DNA from: Dyadobacter sp. UC 10
Lineage (GTDB): Bacteria > Bacteroidota > Bacteroidia > Cytophagales > Spirosomataceae
Direction of reading: 5' to 3'
Length of the DNA: 64,000 nt
NCBI RefSeq assembly: GCF_008369915.1
Contig: NZ_VSRN01000001.1
Location: 3,654,501 to 3,718,500, forward strand
Shown here: piece after piece, positions 27,754-35,512 of the stretch
Numbering within the stretch: the stretch's first letter is position 1
How the letters are laid out: each line of letters starts with the position of its first letter
The notes under the pieces: generated by a model
What the model was told of the DNA's origin: nothing
Seen by the model: only the letters and a program-made list of their open reading frames with translations
The model's database searches: none
Translations under genes and position numbers: made by a program

Positions 27754-28350
27754 TTGTTCCAATATTACCTTATTTACAAGCCTTTCGGAATGCTTTCACA
27801 ATTTTCCCGTGAAGGCGACCACGCTACGTTGGCCGATCTGGATTTTACTTTTGCCAAAGACATCTATCCCGTAGGAAGGCTGGATGCAGACAGTGAAGGC
27901 TTATTGCTGCTTACTAACGACAATTATCTCAAAACAAAATTGCTGGAACCCAGAAACAAGCACACAAGAACTTATTATGTGCAGGTGGAAGGCGACATTT
28001 CGGAGGAAGCGTGCGAGCAGCTGGGTGCGGGAGTCGATATCAGTATCAACGGAAAATCCTACCGGACACTTCCTGCAAAAGCACATCAGCTAGCTGAGCC
28101 GGCACTGCCGGAACGCAATCCGCCAATCCGTTTCAGGCAGCATATTCCCACTTCCTGGCTTTCGCTGACACTTTATGAAGGTAAGAACAGACAGGTGCGC
28201 AGGATGACCGCAGCAGTTGGGTTTCCTACCCTGCGACTGGTTCGATGGTCCATAGGAAAAATTTCTTTGGCTGATAAAAATGGAAAATTTCCTAACTCAG
28301 GGGACGTATGGGAAGTTACGTCCGCGGAGGCACGCCGCTTCTATGAGTGA
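27754..28350 (+). CDS. 23S rRNA pseudouridine synthase, RluE/RsuA-type
   Basis: This 198-residue protein starts at a TTG. An in-frame stop at 27739 leaves no ATG start, and the TTG is needed to include the conserved YLIYKPFGMLSQF beginning. The catalytic Asp is D44 in PVGRLDADSEGLLLLTND. The later YEGKNRQVRRM segment is the RNA-contact motif of the RsuA/RluE group. There is no S4 domain, as in RluE. Target uridine is inferred only at family level. It is 30 bases downstream of the Uma2 gene. Confidence 0.9.
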   Translation: MFQYYLIYKPFGMLSQFSREGDHATLADLDFTFAKDIYPVGRLDADSEGLLLLTNDNYLKTKLLEPRNKHTRTYYVQVEGDISEEACEQLGAGVDISINGKSYRTLPAKAHQLAEPALPERNPPIRFRQHIPTSWLSLTLYEGKNRQVRRMTAAVGFPTLRLVRWSIGKISLADKNGKFPNSGDVWEVTSAEARRFYE

Positions 28351-28385
28351 ACGCTTTGTAAGGTTACAAAACCGTACCCACAGAC

Positions 28386-28415
28386 TTGGCAAACCGGATA
28401 GAAGGCTTAATTTTG
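28386..28415 (+). promoter_or_regulatory. Promoter of mutS
   Basis: TTG (28386-28388), a 19-base spacer and TAATTTTG (28408-28415) fit the Bacteroidota consensus. It is 32 bases upstream of the TTG start of mutS. Confidence 0.7.
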
Positions 28416-28446
28416 TAGATACCTGTTCTTAAAATAAGGCTGATAA

Positions 28447-31110
28447 TTGGCAAAGGCACCTAAAGAAACCCCGCTTAACAAACAATACAATCAGATTAAA
28501 GCGAAGTACCCCGGAGCGTTACTGCTATTCCGGGTCGGTGATTTTTATGAGACTTTTGGCGAAGACGCAATCAGGGCGTCCAAAATCCTGGGCATTGTGC
28601 TCACCCGCCGCAATAATGGCGGCTCGCACGAAGAGCTGGCCGGTTTTCCACACCATTCTTTAGACAACTACTTACCAAAGCTCGTACGCGCAGGCGAACG
28701 CGTAGCGATCTGCGATCAACTCGAAGATCCCGCCGCAGCAAAAGGGATAGTCAAAAGAGGAGTGACCGAACTGGTAACACCGGGCGTTTCTTACAACGAT
28801 AACGTACTGGATACCAGGAGGAACAATTATCTTGCCGCTGTACACGTCGGTGCTGAAAATCTTTACGGAATAGCATTCCTGGACATTTCAACCGGTGAAT
28901 TCATGACGTCCCAGGGAAATGCCGCATATATTGACAAAATGCTGCAGGGATTTGCGCCTTCCGAAGTTCTTTTTTGTAAAAAACACAAGCAGGAATTCAC
29001 GCAGCTTTTTGGCGGCAAATATCATACATACCAGCTGGAAGACTGGTGTTTTGGCTACGATTACGGCTATGAACAGCTGACCACACATTTTCAGACCACC
29101 ACCCTGAAAGGCTACGGAATAGAAACATTGCCGCTCGGCATCGTTGCGGCTGGTGTGATTTTACATTACCTCAAAGAGACAGAACATAAGGAAATAGCGC
29201 ACATTGCGCGCATTACCCGGCTTGAAGAAGAAAAATATGTCTGGCTCGACCGTTTTACGGTCCGCAACCTGGAACTGGTATATGCCCAGCAGGAAGGTGG
29301 CGTACCGCTGATCCAGATCCTTGATCATACGGTTACGCCAATGGGCGCGAGGCTATTGCGTAAATGGATGGTGCTCCCGCTGAAAGAAAAGCTTCCGATT
29401 GAAGAACGCCTGAACATTGTCGGCCATTTTCTGAACAACCGCAGTGTGCATGAATCGGTAGTCGGAAATCTGAAACTGATCGGTGATCTGGAAAGGCTGA
29501 TATCGAAGGTGGCTGTCAGAAGGGTCAATCCCAAAGAACTGGGACAGCTGAAAAGATCGCTCACACAAATTGCGCCGATTAAGGAAAGTCTTTACAAACT
29601 CCTTGATAAGGAGCGGAAGAAGCTGCAAAAGGACACTGAGGTGGAGCAGGCCTTAACACCCGCGCTGGAAGTATTGCTGAAATATGCAGATCAGCTGGAT
29701 GTATGTAAGGAACTCGTCGATAAGATTGAAAATGAGCTGAGAGAAGATGCGCCTGTTTTGTCGAATCAGGGGCGAATGATTAAAAAGGGCGTCGATGCCG
29801 AGCTTGATGAGCTGCATGCGATTTCTTATGAGGGCAAGGATTACCTGTTGCAACTACAAAACAGGGAAATAGAGCGGACCGGCATCAGTTCTCTCAAAAT
29901 TGCCTATAACAAAGTTTTCGGCTACTATCTTGAAGTGACGCACGTTCATCAGAACAAGGTGCCCGCGGAATGGATCCGGAAACAAACGCTGGTTAATGCT
30001 GAACGTTATATTACGCCGGAATTAAAGGAATACGAAGAGAAAATCATCAATGCCGAGGATAGTATCGCGACGATAGAATCGAGGATTTTCAATGAAATGG
30101 TTCTTGCTGCTGCCGGGCATGTTAATATCATTCAAAAAAATGCAGCGATCATTTCATCGCTTGATGTGCTAAGCTCATTTGCAACCGTCGCTGCCAAAAA
30201 TAACTATGTAAAACCCGTTATTACGGAGGATAACCGCCTCGATATCAAGCAGGGACGTCATCCTGTGATTGAGCAGCAGCTTCCGGTAGGGGAGAGTTAT
30301 GTGCCCAATGACGTGTACCTCGACGATGCTTCCCAGCAGATCATCATTATCACCGGTCCCAACATGGCAGGTAAGTCTGCGTTGCTACGGCAAACTGCCC
30401 TGATCGTATTAATGGCGCAAATGGGGTGTTATGTACCAGCGAAATCGGCTTCGGTAGGTTTGGTCGACAAAATATTTACCAGGGTAGGAGCGAGCGATAA
30501 TTTAAGTCGGGGCGAAAGTACGTTCATGGTCGAAATGACCGAAACAGCGAGTATCCTGAATAATCTGAGTGACCGCAGTCTGATCCTGATGGATGAAATA
30601 GGGCGGGGAACCAGTACTTACGATGGTGTTTCGATCGCCTGGGCAATCACGGAATATTTACATAATCAGCATGAATGTCGTCCCAAAACGCTTTTTGCCA
30701 CACATTACCATGAACTGAACCAGCTTTCAGAAGATTTTCCAAGGATCAAGAATTTCAATGTGGCTGTGAAGGAAGTGGACAATAGAGTGATATTCCTTCG
30801 GAAACTGAAACCGGGCGGCAGTGCACACAGTTTTGGTATTCATGTCGCGCAAATAGCCGGTATGCCGCAGCCTATTGTTTTGAGAGCAAGCGAAATAATG
30901 CAGCATCTGGAAAAAGAACACATGACCCAGGAGCACAGCAAAAAGATCAAGGAAATCCCTAAAAACAATTTTCAACTCAGCATTTTTGAACCGGCTGATC
31001 CGAAATTGGAGGAGCTTAAGGAGAAGCTTTCGCTGATTGACGTCAACACACTGTCTCCTATCGAGGCCCTCTTGAAATTAAACGAGTTTCAAAAACTCCT
31101 TAAAAAGTAA
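28447..31110 (+). CDS. mutS: DNA mismatch repair ATPase MutS
   Basis: This 887-residue protein starts at a TTG that is directly preceded by two in-frame stop codons (TGA TAA), so no earlier start is possible. The mismatch-reading Phe-x-Glu motif is F33-Y-E35 (GDFYETFG). The connector, lever and clamp domains follow, then the ATPase with Walker A GPNMAGKS at about residue 637, Walker B LILMDEIGRGTSTYDG and ATHYHEL. It binds mispairs and loads MutL in DNA repair. It is full length, and the promoter is visible 32 bases upstream. Confidence 0.98.
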   Translation: MAKAPKETPLNKQYNQIKAKYPGALLLFRVGDFYETFGEDAIRASKILGIVLTRRNNGGSHEELAGFPHHSLDNYLPKLVRAGERVAICDQLEDPAAAKGIVKRGVTELVTPGVSYNDNVLDTRRNNYLAAVHVGAENLYGIAFLDISTGEFMTSQGNAAYIDKMLQGFAPSEVLFCKKHKQEFTQLFGGKYHTYQLEDWCFGYDYGYEQLTTHFQTTTLKGYGIETLPLGIVAAGVILHYLKETEHKEIAHIARITRLEEEKYVWLDRFTVRNLELVYAQQEGGVPLIQILDHTVTPMGARLLRKWMVLPLKEKLPIEERLNIVGHFLNNRSVHESVVGNLKLIGDLERLISKVAVRRVNPKELGQLKRSLTQIAPIKESLYKLLDKERKKLQKDTEVEQALTPALEVLLKYADQLDVCKELVDKIENELREDAPVLSNQGRMIKKGVDAELDELHAISYEGKDYLLQLQNREIERTGISSLKIAYNKVFGYYLEVTHVHQNKVPAEWIRKQTLVNAERYITPELKEYEEKIINAEDSIATIESRIFNEMVLAAAGHVNIIQKNAAIISSLDVLSSFATVAAKNNYVKPVITEDNRLDIKQGRHPVIEQQLPVGESYVPNDVYLDDASQQIIIITGPNMAGKSALLRQTALIVLMAQMGCYVPAKSASVGLVDKIFTRVGASDNLSRGESTFMVEMTETASILNNLSDRSLILMDEIGRGTSTYDGVSIAWAITEYLHNQHECRPKTLFATHYHELNQLSEDFPRIKNFNVAVKEVDNRVIFLRKLKPGGSAHSFGIHVAQIAGMPQPIVLRASEIMQHLEKEHMTQEHSKKIKEIPKNNFQLSIFEPADPKLEELKEKLSLIDVNTLSPIEALLKLNEFQKLLKK

Positions 31111-31151
31111 TTCACTTTTATCTACCAAAAACTCCTACTTCCTTTTATGTT

Positions 31152-32342
31152 ATGAAAAATTCAACGCGGTTCCAGCTGATGGCCATGATGTTTCTCCTGT
31201 ATTTCATCTGGGGGTCGTGGTACGGGCAAATGAGTAAATACATGTTTACTACCCTCAATGCGACCGGAGGCCAGGTGGGTAATGCCTACGCTGCTTTTTC
31301 AATCGCGCAGATTATCGCTCCCTTCTTCGTGGGCATGATCGCCGACCGGTATTTTGCTGCTCAAAAGGTATTGGGCGTTTTGAGCATTGCAGGCGCGATC
31401 CTGCTTTACATTCTTTCCGGCATTACCAGCGCCGACAATTTCTTCGGAATTATCCTGCTTTACTGTATTTCATTCGCGCCCATGATGTCGCTGACGACAT
31501 CCATCGCCATGCAGCAGGTTACTAATTCTGAAAAAGACTTTCCCGCGATACGCGTAATGGGAACGATTTCCTGGATTGTCGTGACGAATATCATCGGCTT
31601 TTACGGTTTCGGTGACAGCGTTATGATCTTCAAAATTTCAATGGTAGCTTCTGCAATCCTGGGTATCTATTCATTCTTCCTTCCGGATACCCCGCCGAAA
31701 CCAAGCGTGAAAACTTCATTCTCTGATATTATGGGGCTGGATGCTTTCAAGCTGTTCAAAGACCGGTCTTTCGCTATTTTCTTTATTTCGTCGCTGCTGA
31801 TCTGCATTCCGCTTTCCTTCTATTACGCAATGGCCAATCCTTCTCTGACAGATTCAGGAATGACCAATGTAGAAAATAAAATGTCACTGGGGCAGGCTTC
31901 CGAAGTCGTGTTTATGCTTTTAATTCCTCTCGCATTCAGTAGGTTAGGTGTAAAATGGATGCTGATCGTCGGCCTGATCGCCTGGATTGTTCGCTTTGTA
32001 GGCTTCGGTTATGGTGACGCAAACAGTGAGTGGTTATTGTATCTCGCTATTATCCTCCACGGTGTTTGTTACGACTTTTTCTTTGTAACCGGACAAATCT
32101 ATACCGATAGCAAAGCGGGTGAAAAATACCGGTCGTCAGCGCAGGGATTAATTTCAATCGCTACTTACGGAATTGGAATGGGAATTGGTTCGTGGCTCGC
32201 CGGTTTGGTTGCAGATATGTACACGGTGGGTGGCGTGAAAGATTGGACAAGCATCTGGATGGTACCCGCAGGTATTGCAGCGGTTGTACTGGTACTTTTT
32301 GTTCTGTTCTTTAAAGACAATAAAGTTAAAGCGGCTGCCTGA
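31152..32342 (+). CDS. MFS nucleoside permease (nucleoside:H+ symporter family)
   Basis: This protein has 396 residues with about twelve transmembrane segments and a typical MFS loop FVGMIADRYFAAQK between segments 2 and 3. The start MKNSTRFQLMAMMFLLYFIW and the segment SWYGQMSKYMF match the Nuc_H_symport family common in Bacteroidota. It probably imports nucleosides by proton symport; substrate is inferred from the family only. The gene ends 29 bases before the left half of a terminator now split by an insertion sequence. Confidence 0.85.
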   Translation: MKNSTRFQLMAMMFLLYFIWGSWYGQMSKYMFTTLNATGGQVGNAYAAFSIAQIIAPFFVGMIADRYFAAQKVLGVLSIAGAILLYILSGITSADNFFGIILLYCISFAPMMSLTTSIAMQQVTNSEKDFPAIRVMGTISWIVVTNIIGFYGFGDSVMIFKISMVASAILGIYSFFLPDTPPKPSVKTSFSDIMGLDAFKLFKDRSFAIFFISSLLICIPLSFYYAMANPSLTDSGMTNVENKMSLGQASEVVFMLLIPLAFSRLGVKWMLIVGLIAWIVRFVGFGYGDANSEWLLYLAIILHGVCYDFFFVTGQIYTDSKAGEKYRSSAQGLISIATYGIGMGIGSWLAGLVADMYTVGGVKDWTSIWMVPAGIAAVVLVLFVLFFKDNKVKAAA

Positions 32343-32370
32343 TCAATATTTCATTAGATTGAGTACATTA

Positions 32371-32383
32371 AAAAACCCTGGAA
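32371..32383 (+). terminator. Left arm of a terminator split by the IS element
   Basis: AAAAACCCTGGAA is the exact reverse complement of 33826-33838. Without the IS and one copy of its target duplication, the two arms would be four bases apart and form a 13-bp stem. The insertion has removed this hairpin from the permease transcript. Confidence 0.75.
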
Positions 32384-32384
32384 T

Positions 32385-32408
32385 TGCACTGCCCCCCAAA
32401 AGTTAGAC
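32385..32408 (+). repeat. Left terminal inverted repeat of the IS
   Basis: 24 bases, TGCACTGCC then CCCCAAAAGTT and AGAC. Four mismatches to the right end, at positions 3, 8, 9 and 21. Confidence 0.9.
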
Positions 32409-32427
32409 ACTTCTTGGGGGTATTTTT

Positions 32428-32946
32428 ATGGGTAAAAACAGAAAACACAGTGCAGAGTTGAGGTTAGCGGTTGTAAAATCTTATTTAGGCGGAGGTGGTA
32501 TTAATGAATTGGCCAGACGCTTTGGGATTACTAGGTCCTGTATACAGAAATGGGTGGGACACTATAAACAAGGCGGCGGTTCAAGTCTTTTGCCGCAATA
32601 CGGGCGCGATTACACAATAGAATTTAAGCAACAAGTTGTGTTCGCTTATCAGAAACAGGGTTTATCTTTGAATGAGTGCTGCTTCAAATTTAAAATACCC
32701 AGTAAAAGTACTTTACATGTTTGGGTCCGGCAGTATGAGCAGTTTGGTATAGATGGTTTTAGCACGGCCCGTGGCAGGCCCAGGTCTATGAAAAACAAAC
32801 CCAAGATCATAAAAACATACGGTCCATTGACCCGGTTAGAGCAGCTCGAAAACGAAAACCTGCGCCTGAGGGCAGAAAATGACTTGCTAAAAAAGTTGGA
32901 TGCCTTAATCCGCCAGAAGGAAGCTGCGCAAAAGAAAAAGCGTTGA
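32428..32946 (+). CDS. IS3-family transposase OrfA (DNA-binding)
   Basis: This 172-residue protein contains two helix-turn-helix segments: residues 8-45 (AELRLAVVKSYLGGGGINELARR...ITRSCIQKWV) and a second around 60-100 (IEFKQQVVFAY...LNECCFKFKIPSKSTLHVWV). The C-terminal LEQLENENLRLRAENDLLKK is a leucine-zipper-like coiled coil, used for multimerisation. The gene ends with AAAAGAAAAAG, close to the site where IS3 elements shift -1 to make the OrfAB fusion transposase. The downstream frame overlaps its stop by four bases. Confidence 0.93.
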   Translation: MGKNRKHSAELRLAVVKSYLGGGGINELARRFGITRSCIQKWVGHYKQGGGSSLLPQYGRDYTIEFKQQVVFAYQKQGLSLNECCFKFKIPSKSTLHVWVRQYEQFGIDGFSTARGRPRSMKNKPKIIKTYGPLTRLEQLENENLRLRAENDLLKKLDALIRQKEAAQKKKR

Positions 32947-33785
32947 CAATCCATGGGTTAAGGCAGAAATATCCGCTTGAATTGCTTTTGGAGCTCTTTG
33001 AAATACCCAGGAGCAATTTCTACTACCATATTAAAAATAGCGCTCAGGCCAGCAAGTATAAGGAGGCGAAAAAGCAGATCAGGCAAGTTTACGATCGGCA
33101 TAAGGGAAGGTTCGGCTACCGTCGCATCACAATGATGATCAGGAAGATGGGCAGCGAGCTCAACCATAAAACGGTCTTAAAGCTGATGAAGTCCATGGGC
33201 CTGAAATCGTTGATCCGTCTCAAAAGGTACCGCTCTTACAAAGGCCAGACAGGCAGGGTTGCGCCCAATATTCTCAACAGGGATTTTAAATCTGAAAAAC
33301 CATCACAGAAATGGGCGACGGATGTCTCCGAGTTCAGGGTGAAAGACAAAAAACTTTTTCTGTCTCCTATTATTGACCTGTTTAATGGAGAAATCATCAG
33401 TTACAACCTGTCCGAATCAGCTAATTTTAAGCAAGTAACACAAATGCTCGAAACGGCATTTAAAAAGATCAATAAGCCAGAAAATCTGGTACTGCATTCC
33501 GACCAGGGCTGGCAATACCAAATGAGTAAATATCAAAAAATACTTGAATCGAAGGGTATTATCCAAAGCATGTCCAGAAAAGGCAACTGCCTGGACAATG
33601 CGATTATTGAAAACTTTTTTGGCACCATTAAATCAGAGTTGTTCTACCTGAACAAATACCAAAGCACCGACCAGCTGAAAGAAGACATCAAGGAATATAT
33701 CGACTACTACAACAACGACAGGATCAGGCTTAATTTAAATGGAATGAGCCCGGCACAATACCGGGCTCATCACACTAATCGTTAA
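32943..33785 (+). CDS. IS3-family transposase OrfB (DDE integrase)
   Basis: This 280-residue protein lies in the -1 frame relative to OrfA, with a TTG that overlaps the OrfA stop. Its catalytic DDE residues are visible: Asp in WATDVSEF, Asp in LHSDQGWQY, and Glu in NAIIENFFGTIKSE, within an integrase core. The N-terminal RQVYDRHKGRFGYRR is the HTH_21 segment. The mature transposase may be made by frameshifting from OrfA or by independent initiation at the TTG. No internal stop or frameshift is seen, so the element is potentially active. Confidence 0.93.
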   Translation: MTIHGLRQKYPLELLLELFEIPRSNFYYHIKNSAQASKYKEAKKQIRQVYDRHKGRFGYRRITMMIRKMGSELNHKTVLKLMKSMGLKSLIRLKRYRSYKGQTGRVAPNILNRDFKSEKPSQKWATDVSEFRVKDKKLFLSPIIDLFNGEIISYNLSESANFKQVTQMLETAFKKINKPENLVLHSDQGWQYQMSKYQKILESKGIIQSMSRKGNCLDNAIIENFFGTIKSELFYLNKYQSTDQLKEDIKEYIDYYNNDRIRLNLNGMSPAQYRAHHTNR

Positions 33786-33795
33786 ATTATAAAAC

Positions 33796-33819
33796 GTCCA
33801 ACTTTTGGGGTTCAGTCCA
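33796..33819 (-). repeat. Right terminal inverted repeat of the IS
   Basis: 24 bases read on the minus strand: TGGACTGAACCCCAAAAGTT then GGAC. Confidence 0.9.
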
Positions 33820-33825
33820 AATTGC

Positions 33826-33838
33826 TTCCAGGGTTTTT
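33826..33838 (+). terminator. Right arm of the split terminator
   Basis: TTCCAGGGTTTTT, the reverse complement of 32371-32383. It also lies near the 3' end of the minus-strand RNA-binding protein gene, so the original hairpin may have served both genes. Confidence 0.75.
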
Positions 33839-33858
33839 GTTTATTTCGGAATCAAGAA

Positions 33859-34500
33859 TTACCATCTGTCGTCGTCGTCACGGTCGCTGAAATGCCTTTT
33901 GCTTCCCCCGCCGCCTTTCTTATTGAATTCATTTCCTCTGCCGTAACGGCTGTCGGTTTTGGATTTGTTACCCTGACCGCCCCGATCTCCGTAAGGCCTG
34001 TCATTTCCACCACCTGGTTTACGGTCCTGGCTGCGATATCTGTCGCCTCCGCCAGAGGAGCTGCCTCCACCGAAACCACCTCCTCCAAAGCTTCCTGCTC
34101 CTCCAAATCCGGTTCCGGAGCTGCTTTTGGCAGGCCCTCCGTCCATGTTATCGTTCCTTCCAGCGCTTCTGTTGTCAGTATCGTTGGGCCGCGGACGATT
34201 GAAACCTTCTCTTCCGGAATCTGTCCTTGAACCGGGTCCGCTCTCACCGGGTCTTTGCTCCTTTTTCTGCGATTCGTTCACTACTAACGGCCTTCCGTAC
34301 ATTTCTGCACCATTCAGTGAACTGATCGCCAGCCTTGCTTCGCTCTCGTCAGGCATTTCTACAAACCCGAAACCCTTGCTTTGACGTGTAATTTTGTCAA
34401 TGATTATTTTCGCGGAGCTCACATTACCGTACTTCTCGAAAGCTTCACGCAGTTCGCTTTCCTTTAACTTAAAAGAAAGACTCCCAACAAAAATGTCCAT
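33859..34500 (-). CDS. RNA-binding protein with RRM and Gly-rich tail
   Basis: This 213-residue protein has one RRM at residues 1-82: RNP2 is IFVGSLSF at 3-10 and RNP1 is KGFGFVEM at about 42-49. The remaining 130 residues are low complexity, dominated by Gly, Ser, Arg and Asp (GGGFGGGSSSGGG region, then DRDDDDRW at the end). Such RRM/RGG-like bacterial proteins bind single-stranded RNA and are often cold-inducible. Antisense frames over the Gly-rich tail are artefacts of the codon bias. It is 40 bases downstream of the beta-propeller protein on the same strand. Confidence 0.9.
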   Translation of the reverse strand: MDIFVGSLSFKLKESELREAFEKYGNVSSAKIIIDKITRQSKGFGFVEMPDESEARLAISSLNGAEMYGRPLVVNESQKKEQRPGESGPGSRTDSGREGFNRPRPNDTDNRSAGRNDNMDGGPAKSSSGTGFGGAGSFGGGGFGGGSSSGGGDRYRSQDRKPGGGNDRPYGDRGGQGNKSKTDSRYGRGNEFNKKGGGGSKRHFSDRDDDDRW

Positions 34501-34540
34501 GAAACGCCTGTTTATAATTGTTTATAGGTTTATAATATAT

Positions 34541-35368
34541 TTACTTCAATTGATATGCTACTACGTTGTTTTTCATGAAGGTAGGTACGTAAACGATCTT
34601 TTTTGCAGCGTCATATCCTATATCTGCCGAGTTCGTTTTATCCGCGCTGGTGTCCAGCAACTTTTCAGTTGTGCCGTCTGATTTCACATAATAAACTACT
34701 CCTGCCCAGCAGGAAACCAGGTACTCCCCTTTTTTAACTTCTTCAATCCCGTCTGTACTTTTATCCATTCCTTCTGCCAAAACTGTTATTTCTTTGGAAG
34801 GGCTAAGTTTCTTCAGGGTTCCACTGTCGGCAATTAAAAGATCTGTCCCCACAGCCAGCAAGCCATTTGGGCCAGTCAAATTTTCAACATAAATAGATAC
34901 CTGCCCGCCTTTTATTAAATGTACTTTTTTTGTTTGAGAATCAGATACGTAAATACTTCCTTTTGAGTCAATCGTTACATCATTCAGGAATTTCGAGCCC
35001 TCTACGGGATGCTTTTTTAAGATCTTGCCAGTTTTGATGTCAATTTCAACCACCTCGGTGATGTCAGCAACAAACAATTTTGAGCCGAATATTCCCATTC
35101 CTTTCGGTGCGCTCAGACCGGTTACCCAGTCTTTTGCGATAATTTTTCCGTCCAGACCCACTTTGGCTATTCCGCCTTTTTCATCCTTTTCTCCCGCTTT
35201 ACCGTCGATGAGTGCCACATAAAGCACCTTATCCTGCTTATTGAAAAGTACGGATTCGGGAACCGGCAAGCTAGCTTCCGATGACCATAACTGAGTGAGT
35301 GAATGTTGTGCGTTGGAAGCGAACGACAAGCAGCTTGCTATCAATGTGGTGAGTAAAATCTTTTTCAT
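34541..35368 (-). CDS. Secreted SMP-30/gluconolactonase-like beta-propeller protein
   Basis: This 275-residue protein has a signal peptide ending near residue 20 (SNAQ). The mature part has repeated strand units typical of SMP-30/NHL propellers, for example PESVLFNKQDKVLYVALIDG, LSAPKGMGIFGSKLFVADI, LNDVTIDSKGSIYVSDS and LTGPNGLLAVGTDLLIADSG. I cannot identify the metal ligands of true gluconolactonases, so the catalytic activity is uncertain. It is probably periplasmic, possibly acting on a sugar lactone or as a binding protein. Confidence 0.8.
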   Translation of the reverse strand: MKKILLTTLIASCLSFASNAQHSLTQLWSSEASLPVPESVLFNKQDKVLYVALIDGKAGEKDEKGGIAKVGLDGKIIAKDWVTGLSAPKGMGIFGSKLFVADITEVVEIDIKTGKILKKHPVEGSKFLNDVTIDSKGSIYVSDSQTKKVHLIKGGQVSIYVENLTGPNGLLAVGTDLLIADSGTLKKLSPSKEITVLAEGMDKSTDGIEEVKKGEYLVSCWAGVVYYVKSDGTTEKLLDTSADKTNSADIGYDAAKKIVYVPTFMKNNVVAYQLK

Positions 35369-35439
35369 TTTTACAAGGTTTTTAAAGTAGGATATAGACG
35401 ATTGTTCTCAATCTGGCTTTTGTTATATCAAAGCTAAAT

Positions 35440-35473
35440 AAAAATGCCCATACTGATTAAGCTGGGCATTTTT
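35440..35473 (-). terminator. Terminator of the HEAT/DUF1080 gene
   Basis: AAAAATGCCCA (35440-35450) and TGGGCATTTTT (35463-35473) are perfect 11-bp arms, 40 bases downstream of the stop codon. Confidence 0.85.
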
Positions 35474-35512
35474 TAAATTTTTTTTAAATATTGAAATAAC
35501 GCATTATGGTGT

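Larger units (their letters stand above)
32385..33819. mobile_element. Complete IS3-family insertion sequence with 3-bp target duplication
   Basis: The ends are imperfect inverted repeats with 20 of 24 positions matching (32385-32408 and 33796-33819), starting TG...AC as usual. The flanking bases AAT at 32382-32384 and 33820-33822 are a 3-bp direct duplication. Two overlapping transposase frames fill the interior. The element looks intact and its intact TSD and target suggest recent insertion. It lies between the permease gene and an RNA-binding protein gene. IS150-like subgroup is the likeliest assignment. Confidence 0.92.

Noticed and set aside
33805..34230. 141-codon plus-strand frame opposite the RRM protein tail
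   Set aside because: It lies antisense to the Gly-rich tail of the RNA-binding protein; the frame is a product of the repetitive codon bias and shows no family features.
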